A program made the position numbers and the translations under genes. From Haliotis asinina (Eukaryota > Mollusca > Gastropoda > Lepetellida > Haliotidae): a stretch of 64,000 bases of DNA. Within the stretch, counting starts at the first letter, position 1; the number at the start of each line of letters is the position of its first letter. Location of the stretch: positions 60,463,504 through 60,527,503 of the forward strand of contig NC_090280.1 in NCBI RefSeq assembly GCF_037392515.1, in the 5' to 3' direction. The notes under the pieces were generated by a model that was given only the letters and a program-made list of their open reading frames with translations, searched no databases and was not told where the DNA came from. Shown here piece after piece: positions 33,040 to 43,995 of this stretch.

Positions 33040-33755
33040 GAACACCCTTCAAACAGACGTCAGTCATTTTCTTTAAGATATCACCCCCTTATGAAACCAT
33101 TTATGATTATTCCGAAAATATATTTGTTTCAATGCCGAATTATTGAACACGGCTCGTTCAATAGTTCGCATTGCACATCCCACGTACGAAAGGGTGATCT
33201 TGTATACATTTGGAAGCATAATTTTGAGGATTTTAAGGTTTGGGAAACGTGAACTCCTGTTTTCTTGGAAACAGAAATCCAGAAAGCCATAAAAGCGATT
33301 GTTGTCAAGATTTAGACATGTCAAGGATGTAAACCTGGCGTTGTGAAGCTTTATATCTGTTAAATTGTTTCCCCCAAAATCAAGTGAGGTCATAGGATTT
33401 AGTCTCATTAGTGCAGTTGTAGGGAAGCACTTGGTATTGTTCAGAAAATATCAGGCTGAAATCAGCCATACTTTCTAAGTGTTCAAAAAAATCATCAGAC
33501 ACATTTTGAAGGTTCATGGAGCTGATATTCAATGCCTTCATTTGTGTCTTGGTCATTCCATAGAATGATTCCTTCAAAATTCCCTCATTTATGACGTTTT
33601 CTGAGAGGTCAAGCGTTTCCAAATAGTTCAAAGTACCGAATGCGTCCTTGGCGACGTGTTCGATGGCATTCCGTTTCAGACTAAGAGTGACGATTCTGTA
33701 TGGAGAATACACAGCCAGAGTAGAATTGAAGATATCGGGAAAGATGCCACTGTTG
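33040..33755 (-). pseudogene. TLR pseudogene 1 (ectodomain fragment)
   Basis: The minus-strand sequence is highly similar to 45,391-46,229 of the intact TLR gene and covers part of the leucine-rich repeat ectodomain ('LDFGGNNLTDIKLHNARFTS', 'NNRFYGFLDFCFQENRSS', 'KITLSYVGCAMRTIERAVFN'). About 40 codons present in the intact gene between 'LKILKI' and 'MLPN' are deleted, and there is a frame break near 33,430. It has no signal peptide, membrane segment or TIR domain. This is a recent, inverted partial duplicate. Confidence 0.9.
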
Positions 33756-34137
33756 TCACCAGTACCCAGCCTTTCATCTTCTGCTTCTGATAATCCATTA
33801 AACGGAATAGCTTTCAGAAAGGTCAGCGTCAGCGTCTGTTTCTTGCTGAGTCACGCATTGTCAATAGCCTAGAATATTACTGTAACTTGAGCACTTTGCC
33901 ATTTACTATCTCATGACCATGAAAGAAACAGCATGCCGGGACTTCTTCGGCCCCGGTACCAGGTCAATGGATGACAGAAATATTTTCAGCTGTGTATAAT
34001 GAAAGTAATGACCAATATTTTTTTAAAAATTGCGTCACTGTTAAGCACATCAGGTGTGAGGAATACATTATGGTATCAAATCGCAACAATTTAAAGTAGA
34101 GCTTGGCGAATGCAATTCAAATGCCATCAGGCCTTAT

Positions 34138-34312
34138 GACCCTGAGAGGATTACTATTGGCAGAGGATTACTATTGGCAGAGGATTACTATTGGCAGAGG
34201 ATTACTATTGGCAGATGATTACTATTGGCAGAGGATTACTATTGGCAGAGGATTACTATTGGCAGATGATTACTATTGGCAGAGGATTACTATTGGCAGA
34301 GGATTACTATTG
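34138..34312. repeat. 17-bp minisatellite, about ten copies
   Basis: 'aggattactattggcag' repeats almost perfectly, with two units starting 'atgatt' instead. It lies between the TLR pseudogene and the first Kazal gene. Confidence 0.95.
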
Positions 34313-34334
34313 TTACCTTTACTTATATTCATCT

Positions 34335-34545
34335 TTCAGGATCCAGGTTAGAGTTGGTCTTCAGCAAATAAAGCTTGTCGTTCGAGGTGAACATAATAAT
34401 TAGTTGGTCAGGCAGGTTGACTGGGTTTACACATGCGTTAATGTCCCGGCTGCGTAGGTCGATGCTCATCATGTCGATCATGGATTGTTCTGCCCTGACA
34501 TTAGTTATAGATCGCCGTCATATAGCCGGAACACTGCTCAGCAAC
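34335..34545 (+). repeat. Family 2 dispersed repeat, diverged
   Basis: 'gttggtcttcagcaa', 'gtcgatgctcatcatgtcga' and 'cgccgtcatatagccggaac' occur in family 2 order. Confidence 0.6.
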
Positions 34546-34690
34546 ACCAAAGAACAATTATCCACCTTAACGTGTGCCTAAGTTTCAACAACAAAAACCG
34601 GAATGAGATTGGCCTATCTCGGACTTGAACACACCAGAACAGACAGACACAGAGACCGACCAGTTGTCATTTCTCATGCCACTGTACACG

Positions 34691-36854
34691 ATGTTACAAG
34701 CCTTACTTGTCAGTGCTCTGTTTGTGGCTGGTAAGTATGTCATCAACATGTTTGATTGAAACATATGTATTCAAAGAATGGATTGGTTACATGTTATACC
34801 AACAATGTGAAATCCTCTCCTATTTACAGTGCTTACATGCAAACGTGAAACAAACAATGTGCGCAGGGATAGAGAGAGATATACCAACGGAGGATAAGAC
34901 ATTTAAATTAAAGTAATACATTACATATTCGAATTATTTAGATCCCTATGTGTGACTCTCTATAATGATGGTCCCGGGGTAGAATAGGCCTTCTGCAACC
35001 CATGCTTGCCATAAGAGCCGTTTTTGCTTGTCGTAAGAGGCGACTAACGAGATCGGGTGGTCAGGCTCGCTGACTTGGTTGGCACATATCATCGGTTCCC
35101 AATTGTGCAGATCACTGGATTGTCTGGTCCAGACTCAATTATTTACAGACCGCCGCCATATAGTTGGAATATTGCTGACTAAAAACTAAACTCACTCACT
35201 CACTCACTCACTCACTCACTCACTCACTCACCGCGATCCAACTAAACACAACATCAGAGAATCATTTTTTATATAATCGGAATATTATCGAGTGTGGTAC
35301 AGTCGTACCAGCCTTAGCTTGATAATCGCGTGTAGCGACTTAGTTCCAGCATGTTTTGTTTATGGTTAAAAATAGACATATGCTATTTATATCATCTGGC
35401 TTAACTAGAACAATTAGTTTAGAGGTTGTCACCCTAAATTAAACATTTTTCTTTCATTGTTTAACTAACAAAAGTAAAATGAGAGAGTCATAGTTTTTAT
35501 CATAAGGAGCCCCCGTCCACATAGGCGGCAATCCATCCAGTGTCAAGCATGTTCATGAATGTATCAATAGGCCAGCGATTGGTCTTCCTTTTAGTTGAAT
35601 AGGAATGTACCAATTCATCCATGGTGTCAACCCCATCTGGTGTCAACATACACAGGAAGTCTGTCTTCCACATAAACCAGGCTGTTGCATTTTGGCGTTT
35701 GAATTGAACATGGTGCTGGTGTGTTTCGGCACCAGTTTTTCGTTGTTTGTGACAATGTTTCATTTCACCTAAAGAAACAAATGTTAAACTGTGCCGGGAG
35801 GCGAGGAGGCCAAGTGCGTAAAGCGTTTTCGTCATGGATACAATCCCATTGTTTTGATATTGTTCGAATATTGCTAGACGCTCAATCACTCACCTTAATT
35901 ACAATAAATACACATATCATACAGCTTTAAAACCAGACGTTAGTTTATAGACCTGACAAAGCGTTGATCAGGTCGAAATCTGGATTCGAACGTGTGATCA
36001 TCGGATTCTTGTAAGGGAGGTAACTCTGAATTTTGTGTCCCAAACGTTGGCGATACTAGTGAATATATGCTAAGCACAAACAAAAGACAACTTACGCAAA
36101 TTATTAACTACACGTTGATATCAATTTTAATGATCTCATTCTGATATTTTTACAGCGTCTTGCACGTCCGATATTCGTGACTGTGCGAGAGTGTGTTCAG
36201 CAAGCTATTCACCGGTCTGCGCATCTAATGGAGTGACATATTCCAACCCATGTGAAATGGGCGTCAGTCTGTGCTTGTAAGTCTCAAGTACAAAATATAC
36301 TCTTAAAAGAATGTAGGGGAACTGTACTTTCAATGTACGATTGTCGAAACTGTGAGATATATGGGATTGAATCAGTGTTGATACAATAATAATGGATGTT
36401 TTGAAAATGCATCACCACGTGGATTTCATTCAAAGCAAGGCCGCTCGTTCTGTTATCTCCCTTGTTAGGTGACTGGAGTACGACATGAAAATTTCAGGTT
36501 TACAATTTTCAGTCAGTAGTGTGTGATTTGACCCTGAAAACCTTGACCATGCACAGATGCAAGAAAATTATTGGAGAAAATGATCTACAGTGATTTATCG
36601 ACCGGCCTGAAAAACGTCAAGATTCATAATGACACCCTATACACGTAGGAGGCTTGCACGTTGTGCACGTGCTTCCCATGCAATGTGTTTGCGTGTGGTC
36701 ATAACGTGAAATGATGCTGCATACACAAGATGAATGTCATTGTAACGTTCCTCAATGGGTTTTCTTTCTACCAGACTTATATATATTTTCCAATATGTGT
36801 TCCAGGTCTGGACAGCTGGCTACGGTCACAGTTATCCACAATGGTGCTTGCTAG
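34691..36854 (+). CDS. Secreted single-domain Kazal-type serine protease inhibitor (gene 1)
   Basis: Three coding exons: 34,691-34,730, 36,156-36,276 and 36,806-36,854, with consensus splice sites (gtaagt donors; 'tttttacag' and 'gtgttccag' acceptors), intron phases 1 and 2, and stop TAG at 36,852. Exon 1 encodes a signal peptide ('MLQALLVSALFVA'; an in-frame ATG 15 bp upstream is possible). The domain follows the Kazal spacing C-x3-C-x7-C-x10-C-x6-C-x15-C with the hallmark 'YSPVCASNGVTYSNPC'. Kazal proteins block serine proteases through a loop after the second Cys; the predicted P1 residue is Ala (C-S-A-S-Y), suggesting elastase- or subtilisin-like targets. An extra Cys precedes the domain. 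Intron 1 holds a family 2 repeat and an antisense piggyBac relic. The paralogue at 52.4 kb has the same exon structure. Expression is not shown. Confidence 0.85.
34972..35232 (+). repeat. Abalone-type dispersed repeat (family 2), complete copy
   Basis: Starts 'ggtcccggggtagaataggc', includes 'gtcgtaagaggcgactaacg', 'tctggtccagactcaattat' and 'cgccgccatatagttggaat', and ends in (CACT)n. Located in intron 1 of Kazal gene 1. Confidence 0.85.
35500..35840 (-). mobile_element. piggyBac-like transposase fragment
   Basis: The minus-strand frame contains 'GVDTMDELVHSYSTKRKTNR' followed by 'WPIDTFMNMLDTGWIAAYV', the C-terminal part of the piggyBac DDE domain with the 'GVD' aspartate. Upstream 'KRQNATAWFMWKTDFLCML' fits the same domain. 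The N-terminal catalytic parts and the terminal repeats were not found. It is a relic in antisense orientation within a Kazal intron. Confidence 0.75.
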
Positions 36855-37284
36855 ATGTACACTTGAGCGTAATACAACATTGTATCGGTGTATTGGGAGT
36901 CATGTTCTTGAGTGAGTGCTGATTGGCCGTTCCTATGACCATTCTGTAAAGACATACTTTATCCGCAAAGTTCCTTCCACACAACGCTGACCCACCGTTC
37001 AGTCGCGTTCACTCATTCTATGAGACTTCAAATTTTTCTAACATAGTATTATGTGAATCAAAAATCCTTTCCAAACAACGAACGACGCAGATCGCTCACA
37101 ACTTGACTGATGTATTGCGAGCTTGTATTAGGGCAAGACGGTGATTCGGACTAAAGGCAAGCGCAAAATGCCTCGGTGAAGAGTCGCTAGTCTGTAGATG
37201 TAGATATGGCGACTCTAGGTTACACAACACCAGATGTGTTCCAAGAGACTGCTTTTGTAACGTTGTAGGTTTAAAAATCATCCA

Positions 37285-37393
37285 GGGCCTAGATTTTCGA
37301 AGTTCTCTTAGCGCTAAGACAGTCGTAAGTTAATGTTAATGTATGACAGTTACCACTATCTTAACGCTAAGAGAGCATCGAAAATCTAGGCCC
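37285..37393. mobile_element. Palindromic MITE, 109 bp
   Basis: Ends 'gggcctagattttcga' and 'tcgaaaatctaggccc' are inverted. Pairing extends about 35 bp inward ('tctcttagcgctaaga' against 'tcttaacgctaagaga') with three mismatches. Non-coding. Same length as the hairpin element at 49,513-49,621. Confidence 0.65.
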
Positions 37394-37429
37394 AAGTTTT
37401 AACAGTAAGAGTACATTGCAGTCTGGCCT

Positions 37430-37880
37430 TTAAACTACATTAAAAACAGAAATTCCGGTTTAATCACAATTTTCTGAACAAACCAAGCTGAACACATGAA
37501 CATGTGATTCTTCAAAGGCATGTAGAAGTTGTGGTAGCAATACAGGACACATTTTATGGACGAGGCACTAGAGTAGTAAACCCCTAGATCTCTGTTGATC
37601 TCCGGTACTAATCTTCTAATGAAGATTGACTCAAGAAGTTTTCTTTTCCGCCAATCATTGACGTTGCACGCCAAGATTTGAGAGTGTTGTCAGTTGATTG
37701 ATGATTGAGTGTTGTTGAGTGATTTTGATTTTTAACACTGTGTTCTGAGAGGGTTAGATTTAAGGTCAGATTTTTCAACTGAAGTTTTGTGTTCTTTTAA
37801 TCTAATGTTGAAAGGCCGACATGTTTCTCCAATGTAGCTGCTTCCACATTTTTTGGTGCATCACCAAACCATCGTAGTAA
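37430..37880 (-). mobile_element. Penelope-like element fragment (GIY-YIG region)
   Basis: The minus strand reads 'KCGSSYIGETCRPFNIRLKE' (GIY-YIG-type nuclease motif with preceding Cys). After frame changes it gives 'RKLLESIFIRRLVPEINRDL', the usual end of Penelope-type polyproteins. The reverse transcriptase part is not present. Decayed. Confidence 0.6.
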
Positions 37881-38244
37881 AGAGATCGACAAGGGCACCC
37901 ATGGATGAGCAATAACTTCTATGTACTGTTAATAGTATTACTTTACATGCTATACATGCAATACATTTATCAAAAAATCTTTGTACATGTCCAATCTTAC
38001 AATTTGGTATAACAATGATCTCAGACTGTCACTTCTAATTTAATCCAACAACACTACTATAAATACAAAATAAGATGTATTCATTCTAAGAGTCATGTTA
38101 GTTGTAACCATTCACTACTAATTCTATTATGTTGTGATAGCATTCCTATTAGCTTCTGGTATCATGTTGTCATAGCATTGTGACGTCATAAGCATTGTGA
38201 GATCATGGGCAGAGTTAACAGTTAGCCTTACTGTTCAGTTTAGC

Positions 38245-38330
38245 TCAACCTGATGAGGGGGTAGGGTAAGCCCCGAAACGTCGTGAAAATAAAGTAAAGA
38301 AGTTGCTATCCATAAAATTTGTCCTGTACA
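38245..38330 (+). ncRNA. Hammerhead-ribozyme-like core of a Penelope-type repeat
   Basis: 'CTGATGA' (38,250-38,256), then a GGGG...CCCC stem with a 10-nt loop (38,257-38,274), then 'GAAA' (38,275-38,278) reproduces the conserved core and stem II of a hammerhead. I could not identify matching stems I and III or a clear cleavage site, so activity is unproven. The downstream 'aaagtaaagaagttgctat' recurs in the relic at 47,575. Confidence 0.35.
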
Positions 38331-38904
38331 TGAACCCTAGTTCCGCACCAAATGTCACCTACTTGAATATATCTGTACACTCATTAAGCATATGTCATGA
38401 TGATAAAAGTGACAAAAATACTTAAATTGCGGTGGGTTTTAATTACTGGATAGATGTGCTTTTTAAAAGGATAAATACTTAAACTATTTCATCACAATCA
38501 CATTACACAGTGCGGCCGAACATGGAGGGTAAACGATACTGGTCTAGGGCCCCTTACAATAGGACAATGCGTAGCGTGCTTCGGTTTACGTGTCAACTGT
38601 CATGGCTTTCTCATTGTTGGTGTTAAAACAATTTAGGATTCAAATACATGTACGCAGTGGGTCTTGTGAACGCCTGAGACACAGCGAAAAGATATAAGAT
38701 GAACGATACTTGATAAAGGCATACCGAGATAAAACATTTACCCGGTAATATTTACATACACATGATTATTTACGTACACGTGATATGCTTTCCGTTTCCG
38801 TGTTGGACATGATCTTGTTACAGCACGAGTTCAAACATAGAGACGTGGGATCTTGGTGATACTGGTAAGTATGGTTACTTTGACAGTGTTCCTCCTCATA
38901 TTAT

Positions 38905-39030
38905 GGGCAGTCATGTAGCCGAGGAACCAGGTTCGATGTCCACACGGGCACAATGTGTGAAGCCCATTTCTCGGGTCCCCTGTTGAGATTCTGATGGAAT
39001 ACATTTAAAGCAGCATAAAACAAAACTCAC
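38905..39030 (+). repeat. tRNA-derived SINE (family 1), partial
   Basis: 'tcatgtagccgaggaaccag', 'ggttcgatgtccacacgggc', 'acaatgtgtgaagcccattt' and tail 'cataaaacaaaactcac'. Confidence 0.6.
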
Positions 39031-39094
39031 ACATCCACTCGCAGTATTTGGTCATTAGATGACGACGAGCATACGTGTGTAGGTGTGGCTGCTT

Positions 39095-39300
39095 GTATTT
39101 ACACAGACTTTAGCTGGTTTTATAGTGCTAGCTCAAGAAGACACCATGCGGCATTTACGCATGAATGCCCTACTCAGACACATTATACTGACTCCGAGCT
39201 GACCAGTCCTTGTTGTACCCAGTGATGCCAGGCAGGGACCCACGAATACCATATTTTAACGTATATTGGCGGACGCTCTAACCACTTAGGCGGTCCATTT
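39095..39300 (-). repeat. Third dispersed short repeat family, copy 1
   Basis: Shares 'agctggttttatagtgctag', 'acattatactgactccgagc' and 'accatattttaacgtatatt' with 51,250-51,470 in the same order. The end resembles a reverse-complement tRNA 5' part ('gctctaaccacttaggcgg'). Confidence 0.65.
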
Positions 39301-39410
39301 TGAAATTAGAAACACGATCAGTGTTTCCGCTGACATTTTCAACAGCCGGTCATCATGACCGAGAGTCTATAACTTTAACGGACATTTCCATTTTTTCCCG
39401 GTCAGCTAAT

Positions 39411-40163
39411 AATGTCATAAATAAATACAGATAACACTCACCTAATATTTTCGTCTTTTATTTCCAAATATTTTTGTAGCACGTTGCACATGCTCCTGTT
39501 TTCCGTTCAATCTGTGTTCCGACAGCCGATTCCGGCTGGCTGTGTGAATCCTCTTTTGAAGACTGACACCACGCTCGGCTGGTACGCTTGATACTGGAAT
39601 CACCAGTGCAGCAGAAGCAAAGTTTATGAAATCAGGGTAAACTTCCCCACATTCACGAACAATTGTTTTGCATGTTTCCTCCAGAGTCATAGAGCCAAGT
39701 CGGCCATGGTACTCTTAAAGTGTGGGAAATCCCTCTGCCTTCTCTCGCAGTCAATTATTGGTTGAATAACTGTGACGTCACCTGCCACCTGGCCAATATC
39801 TGGTCAGAAGTGGTCTAACAGGACGGTCATGGAATCCCCTCCATGTTCAGATAGTTCCTCTTTACTATTGTATTTTGAGGGATTGAATATGTTGTCAAAC
39901 TAACCTCCTGAAATCTATTTCTCAGTGACGTGCATAATTCTGCTAAGAACTCGCTTCAAGATTTCTTGAAAGCAGTGATTGACCTGTCAACAGCGTACTG
40001 TAAAGTCACACCTCTAAATACCCTACTCGTGCCAGTATCAGTTGCGTTGTGAAGAAAAAATGTTCACTTGGGCCAGGGTTTCCGTTTAACCCTTGAAGTG
40101 CCTCAGTAGTGGAATTCACTATTTTCATGACCATGCTGAGATTTAGAGAGTCTTTCTGAAAGA
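39411..40163 (-). mobile_element. hAT transposase C-terminal half, inverted copy (arm 1)
   Basis: The minus strand encodes 'ASAALVIPVSSVPAERGVSL' and 'RIHTASRNRLSEHRLN', the hAT C-terminal dimerisation region. Upstream 'FFQKDSLNLSMVMKIVNST' lies in the same element. It is an inverted duplicate of 40,842-41,622, lacking about 24 bp present in that arm ('NVMFLNTH' codons). It would pair with arm 2 in a read-through RNA. Confidence 0.8.
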
Positions 40164-41622
40164 AGGAAAGATCGAAAAATGTTTTGTAAAATAGGCGTGG
40201 AAGCAAAAGTGAAAAATAAATTTATGGAAGGCAGTATCAATTTGAGAAAATCAGCCATGGTTGCTCACACTGAAACTGCCAAGGAGAAAAACAATGAAAG
40301 TTTACTTGCACAAATGAACACTGTACTTTTTATGGCGCACGAATGTACACAATGGTACATCAGAATGTGTAACAGAGAAAATTTGAGTTAAATCGCGTTG
40401 TTGGGTTTGGTTCCGATGGACCCAGTGTCATGATGATAGGTCGCCGGACTTTCCTTATCTGATTAATGTGCATTGCATAGCACATAGGGTGGCACTTGCA
40501 TCGGCAGATGCAGCCCAAACAGCTAACGTTGTCGCAGACTATAGAAAAACCTTGAATGAGATATACAAACTTTATGAATATTCAGCGGTCCGGTACAATA
40601 GACTGCGTGAACTGTCTGAAGTTTTGGAAGAGAGTGAGTTCTCCAGTGTCCAACATCCGTGTAGCGTTCGATGGTTGTGGGTAGGGCCTGCGCTTGAATC
40701 AACAAAAAAGAAATTGGCCGGCACTTGTGATGGAGATAGAGGAGGAGGCGAAAAACATTATAAAAAAAATCAACCTATGGATTTATTACAATGAGGTACG
40801 CATTGTCAGATATCCTTTATTGTACGGACAAATTAGTTACAGTCTTTCAGAAAGACTCTCTAAATATCGGCATGGTCATGCCTACAGTGAATCCCACTAT
40901 TAATGCTCTTCAAGGGTTAAACGGAAGCCCTGTCCCAAGTGAACATTTTTTTCTTCACAACGCAACTGATACTGGCACTGGTATGGTATTTAGAGGTGTG
41001 ACTTTACAGTACGCTGATGACAGGTCAATCACTGTTTTCAAGAAATCTTGAAGCGTGTTCTTAGCAGAATTATGTACGTCACTGAAAAATAGATTTCAAG
41101 TGGATAGTTTGACAACATATCCAATCCCTCAAAATACAATAGTAAAGAGGAACTATCTGAACATGGAGGGGATTTCATGACCGTCCTGTTAGACCACTTC
41201 TGACCAGATATTGGCCAGGCGGCAGGTGACGTCACAGTTATTCAGCCATTAACTGACTGCGAGAGAAGGCAGAGGGATTTCCCACACTTTAAGAGTACCG
41301 TGGCCGCCTTGGCTCTATGACTCTGGGTGAAACATGCAAAACAATTGTTCGTAAATATGGGGAAGTTTACCCTGATTTCAAAACCTTTGCTTCAGCTGCA
41401 CTGGTGATTCCAGTATCAAGTGTACCAGCCGAGCGTGGTGTCAGTCTTCAAAAGAGGATTCACACAGCCAGCCGGAATCGGCTGTCGGAACACAGATTGA
41501 ACAATGTGATGTTCCTCAACACCCACGGAAAACAGGAGCATGTGCAACGTGCTACAAAAATATTTGGAAATAAAAGACGAAAATATTAGGTGAGTGTTAT
41601 CTTTATTTATTTATTACATTAA
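40164..41622 (+). mobile_element. hAT-type DNA transposon remnant (N-part plus arm 2)
   Basis: Plus-strand pieces in order: 'EGSINLRKSAMVAHTETAK' (about 40,220), the transposase core 'MHCIAHRVALASADAAQTAN' with 'FSSVQHPCSVRWLW' (40,468-40,700), 'TVFQKDSLNIGMVMPTVNPT' (about 40,845) and the dimerisation region (41,317-41,589, 'LVIPVSSVPAERGVSLQKRI'). Several frame breaks separate them, so it is inactive. Arm 2 of the inverted duplication is 40,842-41,622. Confidence 0.8.
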
Positions 41623-41879
41623 TAAACAATAATATTAATAATCAATTAACATTAAGGACCGCTCAAAAGGTATTTAATATGTGATATAACTCTTAACGGT
41701 TTGTTTTCAAAACAAAACACGATAGAAACAGAAAATAGGTGAGGCCTTTACAAAAGAATTTCACCGAGGGATATGACGGTATTTCTTTTTGGTAATTCGT
41801 CAGTTTAGCATGGACAGTTTTAACGATTAAATTGGTTTAAAAAATCAGGGAATAATATTACTGAATTTCTTTTAGTGGT

Positions 41880-43995
41880 TTTAAACTTGGCATTGTCCTC
41901 CCAGTCTCCAGATATTGCCTCATCCCTTGACACAGCCTCCACAAAATGTCTCATCCCTCCTACCCACCTTCCAATACTATCTCTTCATGTCACACAAACT
42001 CAGTTTACTGAATCATTCCTTCTCACAAATTCCACAAACTGCCACATCACTATACACAACTTTTAAACACTGTCCGATCCCTTGAAACAACTCAGTGGAC
42101 TACCTTATCCATCTTCACAGCCTCCCAATACTGCCTCATCCCTTATCACAACCCCAAACCTCATCAGTCCAAACAACCTCCAGATATCACCTCATCCCTC
42201 CAAACACCCTCTAAAAATGACAGATACCCTCGAAAAAATCTCCAGAGAGTTCCTCATCCATCTGTGCAAACTGTAAGTGCCTTATCCGTCGTCATAAATC
42301 CCAAATGCTGCCTCATCCTTCCGCACAACCTCAAGATATGACATCATCCCTTATCACTCCCCCGAGATACTGTATCATTCTTCCACACAACCACAATATA
42401 CTAACTCTACCCATCTCACGACCATAAAATGCTACTCTCTCATTCCGAATAACCACGTATACTGCTTCATCCGTAAGTACAAACTCCAAATACTACCTAA
42501 TCCCTTCACACAACCTCCTCATAGTGCAGCATCCCTCCAATGTCACAATGCTGTTCCATCACTCCACACAACCTCCAAATGCTCCCTCATCCCTCCATAC
42601 AACCTCCAAATACTGCCTCACCCATCCACACAACCTGCAGATACTGCCTCATCCCTCCACACAACCTGCAGATACTGCCTCATCCCTCAACACAACCTAA
42701 AGATACTGCCTCATCCTCCAGCACAGCCTCCACATGTTGACTCATCTCATCACAAAACCTTCACATACTAAAACAACCGTCAAATGCTGCATCATCCCTC
42801 CACACAACCTCCAAACGTTGCCTCATTCCTCCCAACAATCTCCACATATTACAAAATCCCTTTCCACAAAGGAACGGCACCGAAAGAGTCTGCACCCATT
42901 GTTGACTCCTTGGTTTTCACACCCGGTCACAAGTGGGCTCGATCCCGATAACTCAACCTCGCTCGATCACAAGACTGACGCTTTAGTCAGTTCTTTTACA
43001 GACACACATTCCACATGCACACAGCCTTCAGAAACTCCCTCTTCCCTTCATACAACCTCCAGTTTGGGCCTCATCAATCCAAACAACCTCAAAATACTAC
43101 CTCATCCCTCCACACAACCTACAAAAAATGAAGCATCCCACGAAACAACTTCTAGGTAGCTTCTTATCCATCCAAACAAATTTCAAATGCTGCCTCTTTC
43201 CGACATTCAACCTCAATATATTGAATCATCTGTTCCCCCAGCCTCCAAATACTGCCACACCCATCCACACAACTTCCAGAAACTGTTTCATCCCATTACG
43301 CATCCTTCAAATACTGTCGCACCACTCCGCACAACCTCGAGATACTGCATCATCCCTCCACACAACCTCAATAACAACGCTTCCCTTCAAATGTTGTCTC
43401 ATTCCTCTACAAAAACTCAGTATACTTCCTCTTCCCTCCCCCCAACCTTCAAATGCTGCCACATCACTCCACATTAACAAAAGATACTGCCTCAGCACTC
43501 CATATACCCCCCAACTACCGCCTCATGCTCCACACAACCTCCAAGTACTGCTTCATCACTCCACACAACATCCACATTCTGTCTCATCACTGCCCACGAC
43601 CTCCAGATGCTGCCTTATCCCTGCACACAACCTGCAGATAGTGCCCCATCCCTCCACACAACCTGCGGATACTGCTTCATCCCTCCACACAACCACTAGA
43701 TATTGCCTCATCACTCTACATCTCCATATATCGCCTAATCCCTGCATACAACTTACATATATCGCCTTATCCTTGCACAAAACCCGCAGATACTGCCTCA
43801 TCCCTACACACAATCTGCATATACTGCTTCAGCCCTGCATACAACCTGCAGATACTACCTCAGCCCTCCACACAACCTGCAGATACGGCCTCAACCCTCC
43901 ACACAATTCCTAGATACTGCCTTATCCCTCCACACAACCCTTGGATATTGCCTTATCCCTGCACACAACCTCCAGATACTGCATGACTGCCTTCA
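41880..43995. repeat. 2.1-kb minisatellite, 31-bp unit
   Basis: Consensus unit 'cctcatccctccacacaacc' + 'tgcagatactg' (31 bp), about 60 diverged copies. Purine-poor on the plus strand, so long frames stay open (for example 43,128-43,913, 261 codons). Because 31 is not a multiple of three, each frame cycles through three different readings of the unit, giving a 31-residue peptide repeat. A short unrelated stretch lies at about 42,880-42,960. I treat it as non-coding. Confidence 0.9.
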
